The notes beneath the pieces are model-generated. The model was not told the origin of the DNA, did no database searches, and saw only the letters and a list, made by a program, of their open reading frames with translations. Made by a program: the position numbers and the translations under genes. Of a DNA stretch of 64,000 nucleotides, positions 39,626-47,717 are shown piece after piece. The stretch's first letter is position 1. Each line of letters begins with the position of its first letter. The stretch spans positions 3,720,001-3,784,000 of the forward strand of contig NZ_CP009754.1 of the NCBI RefSeq assembly GCF_000772045.1, written 5' to 3'. Origin of the DNA: Streptomyces sp. CCM_MD2014. GTDB taxonomy: Bacteria > Actinomycetota > Actinomycetes > Streptomycetales > Streptomycetaceae.

Positions 39626-40474
39626 TCAGGGCTGGAGCAGCTCGACCTTCACGTCCGCCGGGAAGCCCGTGGTGGGGCCGACGCGGCGGGCGAACTCGGT
39701 GACCGCCTCCAGCTGCGGGCCGCCGAAGCGGAAGTCGAGCGTGGTGAAGTACTTCGCGAGGGTGTCCTCGTCGAAGGCCTCCCAGCGGGCGGCCTGCTCC
39801 GCGACCTTCTCCACCTCTTCCAGGGAGAGGTCCCGGGAGGCGAGGAACGCCTCGTGCACCTTGCGGGCGATGACCGGCTCGCGCTCCACGTAGTCCCGCC
39901 GGGCCGCCCAGACCGCGAAGACGAACGGCAGGCCCGTCCACTCCTTCCACAGGGCGCCCAGATCGTGCACGTCGAGGCCGTAGCGCGGTCCGTCGATCAT
40001 GTTGGCGCGCAGGGCCGCGTCCCCGATGAGGACGGCCGCGTCGGCCTCCTGCATCATCAGGCTCAGGTCCGGCGGGCAGGTGTAGTAGTCCGGCTGGACG
40101 CCGAACCGTTCCGCCAGGAGGAGCTGGGCCAGCCGTACGGAGGTGCGCGAGGTCGAGCCCAGGGCGACCCGGGCGCCGTCGAGGCGCTCCAGCGGGACCT
40201 GCGAGACGATCACGCACGACATCACCGGGCCGTCGCAGCCGACGGCGATGTCGGGAAGCGCGACGAGGTCGTCGGCGTTCTTCAGGAATTCGACCAGGGT
40301 GACGGGACCGATGTCGAGATCACCGCGCACCAGCTGCTCGCTGAGCTTCTCCGGGGTGTCCTTCGTCAGCTCGAAGTCGAGAAGCGTGCCTGTTCTCGCG
40401 AGCCCCCAGTAGAGGGGCAGGCAGTTCAGGAACTGGATGTGGCCGACGCGCGGCCGGGTGCGAGAATTGTCCAC
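39626..40474 (-). CDS. mqnA: Chorismate dehydratase
   Basis: The first enzyme of the futalosine menaquinone pathway, converting chorismate to 3-enolpyruvylbenzoate, 282 residues. It has the periplasmic-binding-protein-like fold of the MqnA/MqnD family: RVGHIQFLNCLPLYWGL at the N-terminus, then LVRGDLDIGPVTLVEFL, VALGSTSRTSVRLAQLLL and DAAVLIGDAAL. The NCLPLY start and the SRTSV segment fit MqnA better than MqnD. The start is GTG at 40474. The gene is unlinked to the other mqn genes, as in S. coelicolor. Confidence 0.93.
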   Translation of the reverse strand: MDNSRTRPRVGHIQFLNCLPLYWGLARTGTLLDFELTKDTPEKLSEQLVRGDLDIGPVTLVEFLKNADDLVALPDIAVGCDGPVMSCVIVSQVPLERLDGARVALGSTSRTSVRLAQLLLAERFGVQPDYYTCPPDLSLMMQEADAAVLIGDAALRANMIDGPRYGLDVHDLGALWKEWTGLPFVFAVWAARRDYVEREPVIARKVHEAFLASRDLSLEEVEKVAEQAARWEAFDEDTLAKYFTTLDFRFGGPQLEAVTEFARRVGPTTGFPADVKVELLQP

Positions 40475-40578
40475 ATCGCGAGGCTAGCCCTCCCCCCGGA
40501 TCCGTCGGTCGCCGACCCCCGGCGTCAGCCGAACGGCGCAGGGGTTCAAACGTTCGGGTGAAGTGATCTTGACCTCTG

Positions 40579-40606
40579 TTGCGCCGGGGTCCCTGCGTGC
40601 TAGGCT
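40579..40606 (+). promoter_or_regulatory. Candidate promoter of the cold-shock gene
   Basis: TTGCGC (40579-40584) and TAGGCT (40601-40606) are spaced 16 bases and fit a vegetative streptomycete promoter. It would give a leader of about 150 bases before the cold-shock ATG, with a GAGCC…GGCTC hairpin near 40645-40673, as is usual for csp mRNAs. Confidence 0.5.
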
Positions 40607-40766
40607 CACAGCAAGTTGCAGTTTGGTTTCCCTTGCAGTACAGAGCCTGCGGAGCATGTGACCGCGGGCTCTCGTCGTTCCTAGACGTATGCAGTTGTGC
40701 GGCATTCACAGTCTTCACACTTGCTGGTTCTGGAGCAGGGCAACCCTTTGAGCCCAAGGAGGGCTT

Positions 40767-40970
40767 ATGGCTACCGGAACCGTGAAGTGGTTCAACGCCG
40801 AAAAGGGCTTTGGTTTCATCGCCCAGGAAGGCGGCGGCCCCGACGTCTTCGTCCACTACTCCGCGATCAACGCGACCGGCTTCCGGTCCCTCGAGGAGAA
40901 CCAGCAGGTGTCCTTCGACGTCACGCAGGGCCCCAAGGGTCCGCAGGCGGAGAATGTCACTCCTGTCTGA
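40767..40970 (+). CDS. Cold-shock protein
   Basis: 67 residues, a single OB-fold cold-shock domain. RNP1 is KGFGFI and RNP2 is VFVHYSAI, both intact, so it should bind single-stranded nucleic acid and act as an RNA chaperone. ATG 40767 has AAGGAGG 7 bases upstream, a strong site. The long untranslated leader and the terminator hairpin just downstream make it a monocistronic unit. From memory it corresponds to the SCO4505 (scoF-type) gene next to mqnA in S. coelicolor. Confidence 0.96.
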   Translation: MATGTVKWFNAEKGFGFIAQEGGGPDVFVHYSAINATGFRSLEENQQVSFDVTQGPKGPQAENVTPV

Positions 40971-40986
40971 TTGACAGCAGTACCCA

Positions 40987-41020
40987 AGGAGCCCCGCGCC
41001 GTTTCGGTGACGGGGCTCCT
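40987..41020 (+). terminator. Terminator of the cold-shock gene
   Basis: A 10-bp perfect stem AGGAGCCCCG (40987-40996) with its complement (41011-41020), 14-base loop, followed by a pyrimidine-rich run. Confidence 0.8.
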
Positions 41021-41070
41021 GCCCTTTCTGAATTCTCCGTGAATTTCCCGCCGGAGCCGGGCTGGCCATC

Positions 41071-41243
41071 GCTGTGTCAGTGGCCGCCAGTGGTTGTGGT
41101 GGTGCCTGCCAGTGGTTGTGGCGGTGCCCCAGTGGCTGTGGCGGTGCCTCCCAGTGGTTGTGGCGGTGCCTCCCAGTGGTTGTGGCGGTGAGCGCCAGTG
41201 GTTGCGTCGGCGGCTGCCAGCGGCTGTGTCAGTGGCCGCCACT
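41071..41243. repeat. 22-bp tandem repeat array
   Basis: Seven units beginning CCAG at 41087, 41109, 41129, 41151, 41173, 41195 and 41217, plus partial units at both ends. The unit is 22 bp (one copy 20 bp) with core CCAGTGGTTGTGGCGGTG. Central copies are nearly identical and the outer ones diverge. A 19-base stretch GCTGTGTCAGTGGCCGCCA is shared by the left (from 41071) and right (from 41223) edges. It fills the gap between the cold-shock terminator and the methyltransferase ATG, is not a CRISPR (no unique spacers), and the G/T-rich strand is the plus strand. Confidence 0.9.
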
Positions 41244-41254
41244 AGGGTCCGCCC

Positions 41255-41899
41255 ATGACCATCGACCCCGCCTTCGTGGCCACCACCCGGACCTTCTACG
41301 ACGCCGTCGCCGAGGACTACCACGCCCGCTTCCGCACCGCGCTCGACGACTCCCCACTGGACCGGGCGCTGATGGGCGCCTTCGCCGAGCTGGTGGGACC
41401 GGAGGGGGAGGTGGCCGACCTCGGCTGCGGGCCCGGGCTGGTCACCGCGCACCTCGCCTCGCTGGGGCTCAGGGTCTTCGGCCTCGACCTGTCCGCGTCG
41501 ATGCTCGCGATCGCGCACCGGGAGAATCCGGGCCTGCGGTTCGAGCAGGGGTCCATGCTGGAGCTGGACCTGCCCGACGGCGCTCTCGCGGGGGCCGTCT
41601 CCTGGTACTCGTCGATCCACACTCCGTGGGAGCGGCTGCCCGGCCTCTTCGCGGAGATCGGGCGCGTGCTGGCCCCGGGCGGGCACCTGCTGCTCGGCTT
41701 CCAGGTCGGCGACGAGCCCCTCCACCACGACCGGCCCTGGGGGCACCCGGTCGCCCTGGGCTTCGAACGGCGGCAGCCCGAGCCGATGGCTCGGCTGCTG
41801 GAGCAGGCCGGCTTCACCGTGCTGTCCCGGACGGTGCGCCTTCAGGAGGCGGGCGCGTCCTCACGGGTCCCGCAGGCCTGCCTCATCGCCCGCCGCTGA
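41255..41899 (+). CDS. Class I SAM-dependent methyltransferase
   Basis: 214 residues with a Rossmann methyltransferase fold. Motif I is VADLGCGPGLVTAHL, the acidic residue of motif II is in VFGLDLSASML, and a post-motif region contains LAPGGHLLLGF. The early residues (RTFYDAVAEDYHARF) fit small-molecule methyltransferases of the UbiE/trans-aconitate type. The substrate is unknown. ATG 41255 begins 11 bases after the tandem repeat and has no clear ribosome binding site. The last 17 bases overlap the end of the convergent acyl-CoA synthetase gene. Confidence 0.85.
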   Translation: MTIDPAFVATTRTFYDAVAEDYHARFRTALDDSPLDRALMGAFAELVGPEGEVADLGCGPGLVTAHLASLGLRVFGLDLSASMLAIAHRENPGLRFEQGSMLELDLPDGALAGAVSWYSSIHTPWERLPGLFAEIGRVLAPGGHLLLGFQVGDEPLHHDRPWGHPVALGFERRQPEPMARLLEQAGFTVLSRTVRLQEAGASSRVPQACLIARR

Positions 41900-43841
41900 T
41901 CCCCCGGCCGTCCCGCCCCTCGTACAGCCCCTCCACCGCCCCCGCGAAGTCCCGCATGATCACGTCGCGGCGCAGTTTCATGGAGGGGGTCAGATGGCCC
42001 TCCCACTCGGTGAAGTCCCTGGGCAGGATCGCGAAGCGGCGGATGGACTCCGGGCGGGAGACCAGCTTGTTGGCCTCGTCGACCGCGCGCTGGAGGACGG
42101 CGTGGACCTCCTCGTCGTCCACCAGCAGCTCCGGCGGCACCGGGTGCTTGCCGTTCATGCGTCGCCAGTGGGTGAGGCCGTCGGGGTCGAGGGTGAACAG
42201 GGCGGAGACGTAGGGACGGCGGTCGCCCAGCACGATGCACTGGGAGACCAGGGGGTGGGAACGCAGCCAGTTCTCCAGCGGGGCCGGGGCGACGCTCTTG
42301 CCGCCCGCGGTGATCAGCAGCTCCTTCTTGCGGCCGGTGATCGTCAGGTACCCCTCGTCGTCCAGGCTGCCGATGTCCCCGGTGGCGAACCAGCCGTCGG
42401 GGGCGGCCGGGACGACGCCGCCCGCCTGCGGGTCCCAGTAGCCGTGGAGGACCTGCTCGCCGGCGACGAGGATCTCGCCGTCGGCGGCGATGCGGACGCG
42501 GGTGCCGGGCAGGGGCCAGCCGACGGTGCCGAGGCGCGGCTTGAGCGGCGGGGTGACGGTGGCCGCGGCCGTGGTCTCGGTGAGGCCGTAGCCCTCGAAG
42601 ATCTCGATGCCGGCCCCGGCGTAGAAGGCGGCCAGGCGGCGGCCGAGCGGGGAGCCGCCGCAGATGGCGTACTTGACCCGGCCGCCCATGGCGTTGCGGA
42701 TCTTGCGGTAGACGAGGGGGTCGTAGAAGGAGCGGGAGGTCTTCAGACCGCGGCCGGGGCCGCCGCCGGTGCCGCTCTGGCGGGCCTCCTTGGCCTCGCC
42801 GTAGCGCACCGCCACCGAGACGGCGCGGTCGAAGACCGTGGCCCGGCCGCCGGACTCGGCCTTGGCGCGGGCGCTGTTGAAGACCTTCTCCAGCATGTAC
42901 GGGATGGTCAACAGGCAGGTCGGGCGGAAGGCGGCCAGGTCGGGGAGCAGGTCCTCCGGCTTCAGGCTCGGTGCGTGGCCGAGGCGGACCCGGGCGCGGA
43001 CGCAGGCCACGGCGACCATGCGGCCGAAGACGTGGGACATCGGAAGGAAGAGCAGGATCGAGGGCTCCTCGCCGGTCTCCGCCTTGAAGACGGGGTAGAG
43101 CAGCTCGATCGCGTTGTCGACCTCGGCGAAGAAGTTGCCGTGGGTGAGCGCGCAGCCCTTGGGGCGGCCGGTCGTCCCCGAGGTGTAGATCAGGGTGGCC
43201 AGGGTGCTCGGGCTCAGCATGCCGCGGCGCACCTCCACCTCAGCGTCCGGCACCCGTGCGCCCAGCTCCGCGAGCCGCTCCACGTGCCCCTTCTCCATGA
43301 CCCACAGGTGCCCCAGGTCGGGGATGCGGTCCAGCTCGGGGCCGAGGGCGGCGGCCTGCGCGGTGGTCTCGGTGACCAGGGTGACGGCGCCGGAGTCCTG
43401 GAGGATCCAGCGGGTCTGGAAGAGGGAGGAGGTCGGGTAGATCGGGACGGTGACCAGGCCGGCCGCCCACGCGGCGAAGTCCAGCAGGGTCCACTCGTAC
43501 GTCGTCCGCGCCATGATCGCGATGCGGTCGCCCGGCGTCAGACCCTCGGCGATCATGCCCTTGGCCACCGCCAGCACCTGCCCGGCGAACTCGGCCGCCG
43601 TCACCTCGGACCAGTCGCCGTCCGGCGAGCGGCGGCTGAGGACGACCTGACCCGGGACCGCCGCCGCGTTGTCGAAGGGCAGGTCGGCGAGGGACCCGCG
43701 GCGCACCGGGGGCGCGAAGGGCGGTACGTACGCCTCCCTTACGGCCCCGTCCAGCGTCCGCGTCTCGGGCGCCACCAGGGTGGGGCCGGGCGAGTCGGCG
43801 TAGGCGGCGGACGCGGCGAAGGAGGGAAGCGGGGTGGACAC
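41883..43841 (-). CDS. Long-chain fatty-acid-CoA ligase (AMP-binding)
   Basis: Activates fatty acids to acyl-CoA through an acyl-AMP, 652 residues. The P-loop-like motif is TLIYTSGTTGRPKGCALTH, the A5-type motif is GYGLTETTAAAT, the A7/A8 region is GWFATGDIGSLDDEGYLTITGRKKELLIT, and the catalytic Lys is near the C-terminus (SMKLRRD). The length and layout fit FadD15-type long-chain ligases. GTG 43841 follows AGGAG by 6 bases. The gene lies next to thiolase, reductase and hydratase genes, so it probably feeds fatty acids to them. Confidence 0.93.
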   Translation of the reverse strand: MSTPLPSFAASAAYADSPGPTLVAPETRTLDGAVREAYVPPFAPPVRRGSLADLPFDNAAAVPGQVVLSRRSPDGDWSEVTAAEFAGQVLAVAKGMIAEGLTPGDRIAIMARTTYEWTLLDFAAWAAGLVTVPIYPTSSLFQTRWILQDSGAVTLVTETTAQAAALGPELDRIPDLGHLWVMEKGHVERLAELGARVPDAEVEVRRGMLSPSTLATLIYTSGTTGRPKGCALTHGNFFAEVDNAIELLYPVFKAETGEEPSILLFLPMSHVFGRMVAVACVRARVRLGHAPSLKPEDLLPDLAAFRPTCLLTIPYMLEKVFNSARAKAESGGRATVFDRAVSVAVRYGEAKEARQSGTGGGPGRGLKTSRSFYDPLVYRKIRNAMGGRVKYAICGGSPLGRRLAAFYAGAGIEIFEGYGLTETTAAATVTPPLKPRLGTVGWPLPGTRVRIAADGEILVAGEQVLHGYWDPQAGGVVPAAPDGWFATGDIGSLDDEGYLTITGRKKELLITAGGKSVAPAPLENWLRSHPLVSQCIVLGDRRPYVSALFTLDPDGLTHWRRMNGKHPVPPELLVDDEEVHAVLQRAVDEANKLVSRPESIRRFAILPRDFTEWEGHLTPSMKLRRDVIMRDFAGAVEGLYEGRDGRGISGGR

Positions 43842-44100
43842 GGGCGGCTCCTGGGACGTGCGGCAAAGCCACGGCTTCTGCTTCTGCGGTCGCTGCTTGC
43901 GCGGTCACTGCTTCCGCGGTCGCCGCTCTGCTGCATGAGGTACGTGCCTCGCGCGCCGAGGCGTTCATCGCCGGTCCCGTGGACAGGGGTTACCGGCGGT
44001 CAGTTCCGGGATCGTACGGTGCTCACGTGGGGACTTGGTGCGCGTTTCACGATCTTCCCGCGCCGGGCGTGTGCAGTGTTGGGGGTTACCTGAGGGTAAG
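43842..44100. other. Intergenic region, acyl-CoA ligase / thiolase
   Basis: 259 bases with no gene seen. It holds three imperfect 15-bp direct repeats (GCGGTCGCTGCTTGC type, 43886-43930) and a perfect TTACC…GGTAA palindrome at 44086-44099 listed separately. Confidence 0.5.
44086..44099. promoter_or_regulatory. TTACC-N4-GGTAA palindrome
   Basis: A perfect 5+5 dyad with a 4-base centre, between the thiolase stop and the acyl-CoA ligase start. It has the same arrangement as the site at 45432-45447 in the thiolase/reductase promoter region, so a shared regulator, perhaps the TetR protein at 47702-48397, is possible. Confidence 0.4.
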
Positions 44101-45387
44101 TCACGTTCGTTCCAATATCGCCGTCACGCCCTGACCGCCCGCCGCGCAGACGGAGATCAGGCCGCGCCCCGGGCCTTCCCGCTCGGCGAGCAGCGTGGCC
44201 AGGGTCGCCACGATCCGGGCGCCGGTGGCGGCGAAGGGGTGGCCGGTGGCGAGGGAGGAGCCCGCCACGTTCAGGCGGGCCCGGTCCACCGGCTCCAGGC
44301 CCCGCTGCTCCCAGGCGGCCAGCGTGGCCAGCACCTGGGACGCGAACGCCTCGTGGATCTCGACCAGGTCGAAGTCCCCGATCCCGAGCCCGGCCCGCTC
44401 CAGCATCCTCGGGACCGCGTACGCCGGGGCCATCAGCAGTCCGTCCTCCCCGCCGGCCACGTCCCCGCCCGCGAAGTCCACGGCCGCCGTCTCGTACGCC
44501 GTGAGGTACGCGAGGGGTTCGACGCCCCGGGCCTCGGCCCACTCCTCGCTCGCGAGCAGTACCGTCGCGGCGCCGTCCGTCAGGGGCGTGGAGTTGCCCG
44601 CCGTCATCGTGGGGCCGGGGGCGTCGAGACCGAACACGGGCTTCAGCGCGGCCAGTTTCTCCACCGTCGAGCCGGGGCGCAGGTTCTGGTCGCGGGCCAG
44701 GCCGCGGAAGGGGATCACCAGGTCCCGGAAGAAGCCGCGTTCGTAGGCGGCCGCCAGCCGTTGGTGGCTGGTCGCGGCCAGCGCGTCCTGTTCCTCACGG
44801 GTGATGCCCCACCGGCGTGCGGTGACCGCGGCGTGCTCGCCCATCGACAGGCCGGTGCGCGGCTCGGCGTTGCGCGGGATGTCGGGGACCAGGTGACCCG
44901 GGCGGACCTTCGCCAGCGCCTTCAGTCTGCCGCCGGTGGACTTGGCCCGGCGGGCCTCGAGCAGGATGCGGCGCAGGCGGTCGTTGACACCGAGCGGGGC
45001 GTCGCTCGCGGTGTCGGCGCCGCCCGCGATCGCCGACTCGGTCTGGCCGAGGGCGATCTTGTTGGCGGCCGCGATCACGGCCTGGAGGCCGGTGCCGCAG
45101 GCCTGCTGGATGTCGTAGGCGGGGGTGCGCGGGTCGAGGGCCGAGCCGAGGACCGTCTCGCGGGCGAGGTTGAAGTCGCGGCTGTGCTTGAGGACCGCGC
45201 CGGCCACGAACTCGCCGACCGAGCCGGGCTCCTGGAGTCCGTGCCGCTCGACCAGTCCGTTCAGGGCCGCGGTCAGCATCTCCTGGTTGGAGGCGGTGGC
45301 GTACGGCCCGTCGGAGCGGGCGAAGGGGACGCGTGCGCCGCCGAGGACCGCGACGCGGCGCGTGGGCTGCGCTGCCAGAGGGCTCAT
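44101..45387 (-). CDS. Acetyl-CoA C-acyltransferase (thiolase)
   Basis: A beta-ketothiolase of 428 residues, FadA/FadI type. The nucleophilic Cys is in YDIQQACGTGLQAV, the active-site His in NVAGSSLATGHPFAATGAR, and the C-terminal Cys in SVCAAGGQGVTAIL. It cleaves 3-ketoacyl-CoA in beta-oxidation or works in reverse. ATG 45387. It is divergent from the FabG-like reductase, with palindromes between the two starts, and forms a lipid-metabolism block with the ligase, reductase and hydratase. Confidence 0.94.
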   Translation of the reverse strand: MSPLAAQPTRRVAVLGGARVPFARSDGPYATASNQEMLTAALNGLVERHGLQEPGSVGEFVAGAVLKHSRDFNLARETVLGSALDPRTPAYDIQQACGTGLQAVIAAANKIALGQTESAIAGGADTASDAPLGVNDRLRRILLEARRAKSTGGRLKALAKVRPGHLVPDIPRNAEPRTGLSMGEHAAVTARRWGITREEQDALAATSHQRLAAAYERGFFRDLVIPFRGLARDQNLRPGSTVEKLAALKPVFGLDAPGPTMTAGNSTPLTDGAATVLLASEEWAEARGVEPLAYLTAYETAAVDFAGGDVAGGEDGLLMAPAYAVPRMLERAGLGIGDFDLVEIHEAFASQVLATLAAWEQRGLEPVDRARLNVAGSSLATGHPFAATGARIVATLATLLAEREGPGRGLISVCAAGGQGVTAILERT

Positions 45388-45417
45388 CTCGACCTGCTCC
45401 TCACCCGTGACATAGGC

Positions 45418-45447
45418 TTACCTCCGGTAACCTTACTCCAGAGTAAG
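45418..45447. promoter_or_regulatory. Adjacent palindromes between thiolase and FabG-like gene
   Basis: Two perfect dyads lie side by side: TTACC-TCC-GGTAA (45418-45430) and CTTACTC-CA-GAGTAAG (45432-45447). They sit 31 bases upstream of the thiolase start and 67 bases upstream of the reductase start, a place from which one repressor could control both directions. The TetR-family gene closing this locus is the obvious candidate regulator. Confidence 0.5.
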
Positions 45448-45513
45448 CAGTTGTGTGCGCCGCGAGCCCGACCGCCGCCCTCTGGACACGTCGCAGCCGC
45501 CTGGGAGACAGAC

Positions 45514-46806
45514 ATGGCCGACCGCTATCTCAGCTTCACCGGCACCGCGCCCGGCCGATTCCTCACCCGCAGACTGGGACTGCCGCAGCCCGCCCCGCTG
45601 CGGCGCGACGCGTTCGACGGCGGCCTGCTCCACCTCACGGCCGGCAAGTCGGACCTCGGCCTCGCGCCGGTCCTGGCCCGCACGGGCCTCGCCGCCGACG
45701 ACGACGGCCGCCCCGCCGCCGTCGTCCTCGACGCCACCGGCGTCCGGGACGTCGACGCCCTCGCCGAGGTGCACGCCGCCCTGCACCCCGTCGTACGGTC
45801 CGTCGCCGCGAGCGGACGCGTGGTCGTGCTCGGCGCCCCGCTCGACGCCGCCGACCATCACCAGGCCGCCGTGCAGCAGGCGTTGGAGGGCTTCACCCGC
45901 TCGCTCGGCAAGGAGATCGGCCGGGGCAGGACGGTCAACCTCGTACGGCTCACCGACGCCGCCCCGGCCGAGTCCACCCTGCGCTTCCTCCTCTCCCCCG
46001 CCTCCGCCTACGTCAGCGGCCAGGTGATCGAGGTCGGGACGTCCGGCGCGGGCGTGGAACCCGACGACTGGGACCTGCCGCTCGCGGGGCGTACCGCCCT
46101 GGTCACCGGCGCCGCCCGGGGCATCGGCGCCGCGGTCGCCGAGACGCTGGCCGGGCAGGGCGCCCAGGTCGTCGTCCTCGACGTACCGCAGGCCGAGGAC
46201 GCGGCACGCCGGGCCGCCGAACGCCTCGGCGGCACCGCCCTAGCGCTCGACATCACCGCCGCGGACGCGGGCGAGCGCATCGCCGCCGCGCTGCCCGGCG
46301 GCCTCGACGTCCTCATCCACAACGCGGGCGTCACCCGCGACCGGCGCCTGGTCAACATGCCCGCCGAACGCTGGAGTTCCGTGCTCGACGTCAACCTCGC
46401 GAGCGTCCTGCGCACCACGGACGCGCTGCTCGCGGCGGGCGCCGTCAACCGGGGCGGCCGAATCGTGGCGACGGCCTCCATCGCCGGGCTCGCGGGCAAC
46501 GCGGGCCAGACCAACTACGGCGCGAGCAAGGCGGGCGTCGTCGGCCTGGTCCGCTCGCTCGCGCCACGCGCGCTCGCCGAGCACGGGGTGACGGTGAACG
46601 CGGTGGCGCCCGGATTCATCGAGACCAGGATGACGGCGGCGGTCCCGCTCTTCATCCGCGAGGCCGGCCGCCGCATGAACTCCCTCGCCCAGGGCGGCCT
46701 GCCCGTCGACGTCGCCCAGACCACGGCCTGGCTCGCCCACCCGGCCTCCGGCGCCGTCAACGGCCAGGTCGTACGGGTCTGCGGCCAGAGCCTGCTGGGG
46801 GCCTGA
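45514..46806 (+). CDS. 3-oxoacyl reductase, FabG4-like two-domain SDR
   Basis: 430 residues. The C-terminal half (from about residue 190) is a complete short-chain dehydrogenase: TALVTGAARGIGAAVAE, the NAG motif in LIHNAGVTRDRR, catalytic Ser in ATASIAGLAGNAGQTNYGASKAG with YxxxK, and NAVAPGFIETRM. The N-terminal ~185 residues form a second, degenerate Rossmann domain without the glycine motif. This two-domain layout is that of high-molecular-weight FabG4 of mycobacteria, which reduces 3-oxoacyl-CoA or -ACP. ATG 45514 has GGGAG 6-7 bases upstream. Confidence 0.92.
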   Translation: MADRYLSFTGTAPGRFLTRRLGLPQPAPLRRDAFDGGLLHLTAGKSDLGLAPVLARTGLAADDDGRPAAVVLDATGVRDVDALAEVHAALHPVVRSVAASGRVVVLGAPLDAADHHQAAVQQALEGFTRSLGKEIGRGRTVNLVRLTDAAPAESTLRFLLSPASAYVSGQVIEVGTSGAGVEPDDWDLPLAGRTALVTGAARGIGAAVAETLAGQGAQVVVLDVPQAEDAARRAAERLGGTALALDITAADAGERIAAALPGGLDVLIHNAGVTRDRRLVNMPAERWSSVLDVNLASVLRTTDALLAAGAVNRGGRIVATASIAGLAGNAGQTNYGASKAGVVGLVRSLAPRALAEHGVTVNAVAPGFIETRMTAAVPLFIREAGRRMNSLAQGGLPVDVAQTTAWLAHPASGAVNGQVVRVCGQSLLGA

Positions 46807-47717
46807 TGACGACCGCGCCACCGACCACCAGCACCCTGAACGGCGTCCCCGCCCTCGCACCGCTCCTCGCGCGAGGCGCCCTTCTGTCCCCGCTGAAGCG
46901 CCCCCGTCCGGACGCGGGCTTCCCCCGCACCCGGCTGGTGCTGCCCGGTCTGCGCGTGGACCTCGCGCGGCTGGCGGCTTACGAGCGGGTGTGCGGCTTC
47001 GCGACCGGCGCGGACGCGCTTCCGGTGACGTATCCGCACGTGCTGGGCTTCCCGCTGGCCATGCGCCTGATGAGCGGCCGGGACTTCCCGCTGCCCCTGC
47101 TCGGGCTCGTCCACACCTCGATCGCCATCACCCGGCGGACCGCGATGCCCGCGACGGCGGAGTACGAACTCTGCGTGTACGTCGAGGGGCTGGCCTCGCA
47201 CCGGCGCGGCACCGAGGCGTCGGTGGTCACGGAGGTGCGGGACGGCACGGACGTCGTATGGGAGTCCCGCAGCACGTACCTGGCCCGGCACCGGACCGCC
47301 ACGGCTGCCGCCGCCCGCCCGTCCGAGGCCCCGCCCGAAGTCTCTCCCGGCCCGCCTGAGCCCCTCCCCGCCCGGGCCGAGTGGCGGCTCGCCGGTGACG
47401 TCGGACGCCGCTACGGCGCCGCGTCCGGGGACCGCAACCCGATCCACCTGCACCCGTTCACCGCGCGCCTGTTCGGCTTCCCCCGGGCCATCGCGCACGG
47501 CATGTGGACCGTGGCCCGCTGCCTCGCCGAGCACGGGACGCCGGACGCGGCCGTGGTGCGGGCGGAGTTCCGGGCCCCGGTGCTGCTGCCGGGGACGGTG
47601 GCCTACGGCGCCGAGGGCGACGAGGGTGGCGGCGCGGGCGGCCGGTTCGAGCTGCGCGGTGCCCGCGACGGGCGGCTGCACCTGTCCGGCGAGGCCGGGC
47701 CCTACCCGGTGGCCTGA
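46806..47717 (+). CDS. MaoC-family acyl dehydratase
   Basis: 303 residues with a double hot-dog layout. The C-terminal half has the hydratase-2 motif: YGAASGDRNPIHLHPFTARLFGFPRAIAHGMW holds the catalytic Asp and His. The N-terminal half is a degenerate hot-dog. It hydrates or dehydrates 3-hydroxyacyl thioesters, the step next to the FabG4-like reductase, with which its ATG shares a base (TGATG). This pairing resembles the HtdX/FabG4 arrangement in mycobacteria. The 3' end overlaps the convergent TetR gene by 16 bases. Confidence 0.9.
   Translation: MTTAPPTTSTLNGVPALAPLLARGALLSPLKRPRPDAGFPRTRLVLPGLRVDLARLAAYERVCGFATGADALPVTYPHVLGFPLAMRLMSGRDFPLPLLGLVHTSIAITRRTAMPATAEYELCVYVEGLASHRRGTEASVVTEVRDGTDVVWESRSTYLARHRTATAAAARPSEAPPEVSPGPPEPLPARAEWRLAGDVGRRYGAASGDRNPIHLHPFTARLFGFPRAIAHGMWTVARCLAEHGTPDAAVVRAEFRAPVLLPGTVAYGAEGDEGGGAGGRFELRGARDGRLHLSGEAGPYPVA

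Noticed and set aside
41071..41243. CRISPR-like array
   Set aside because: The units are contiguous with no unique spacers and no cas genes are near. It is a simple tandem repeat.
43842..44100. Small coding gene between acyl-CoA ligase and thiolase
   Set aside because: No frame with start, ribosome binding site and coding-like composition. Only short repeats and one palindrome were seen.
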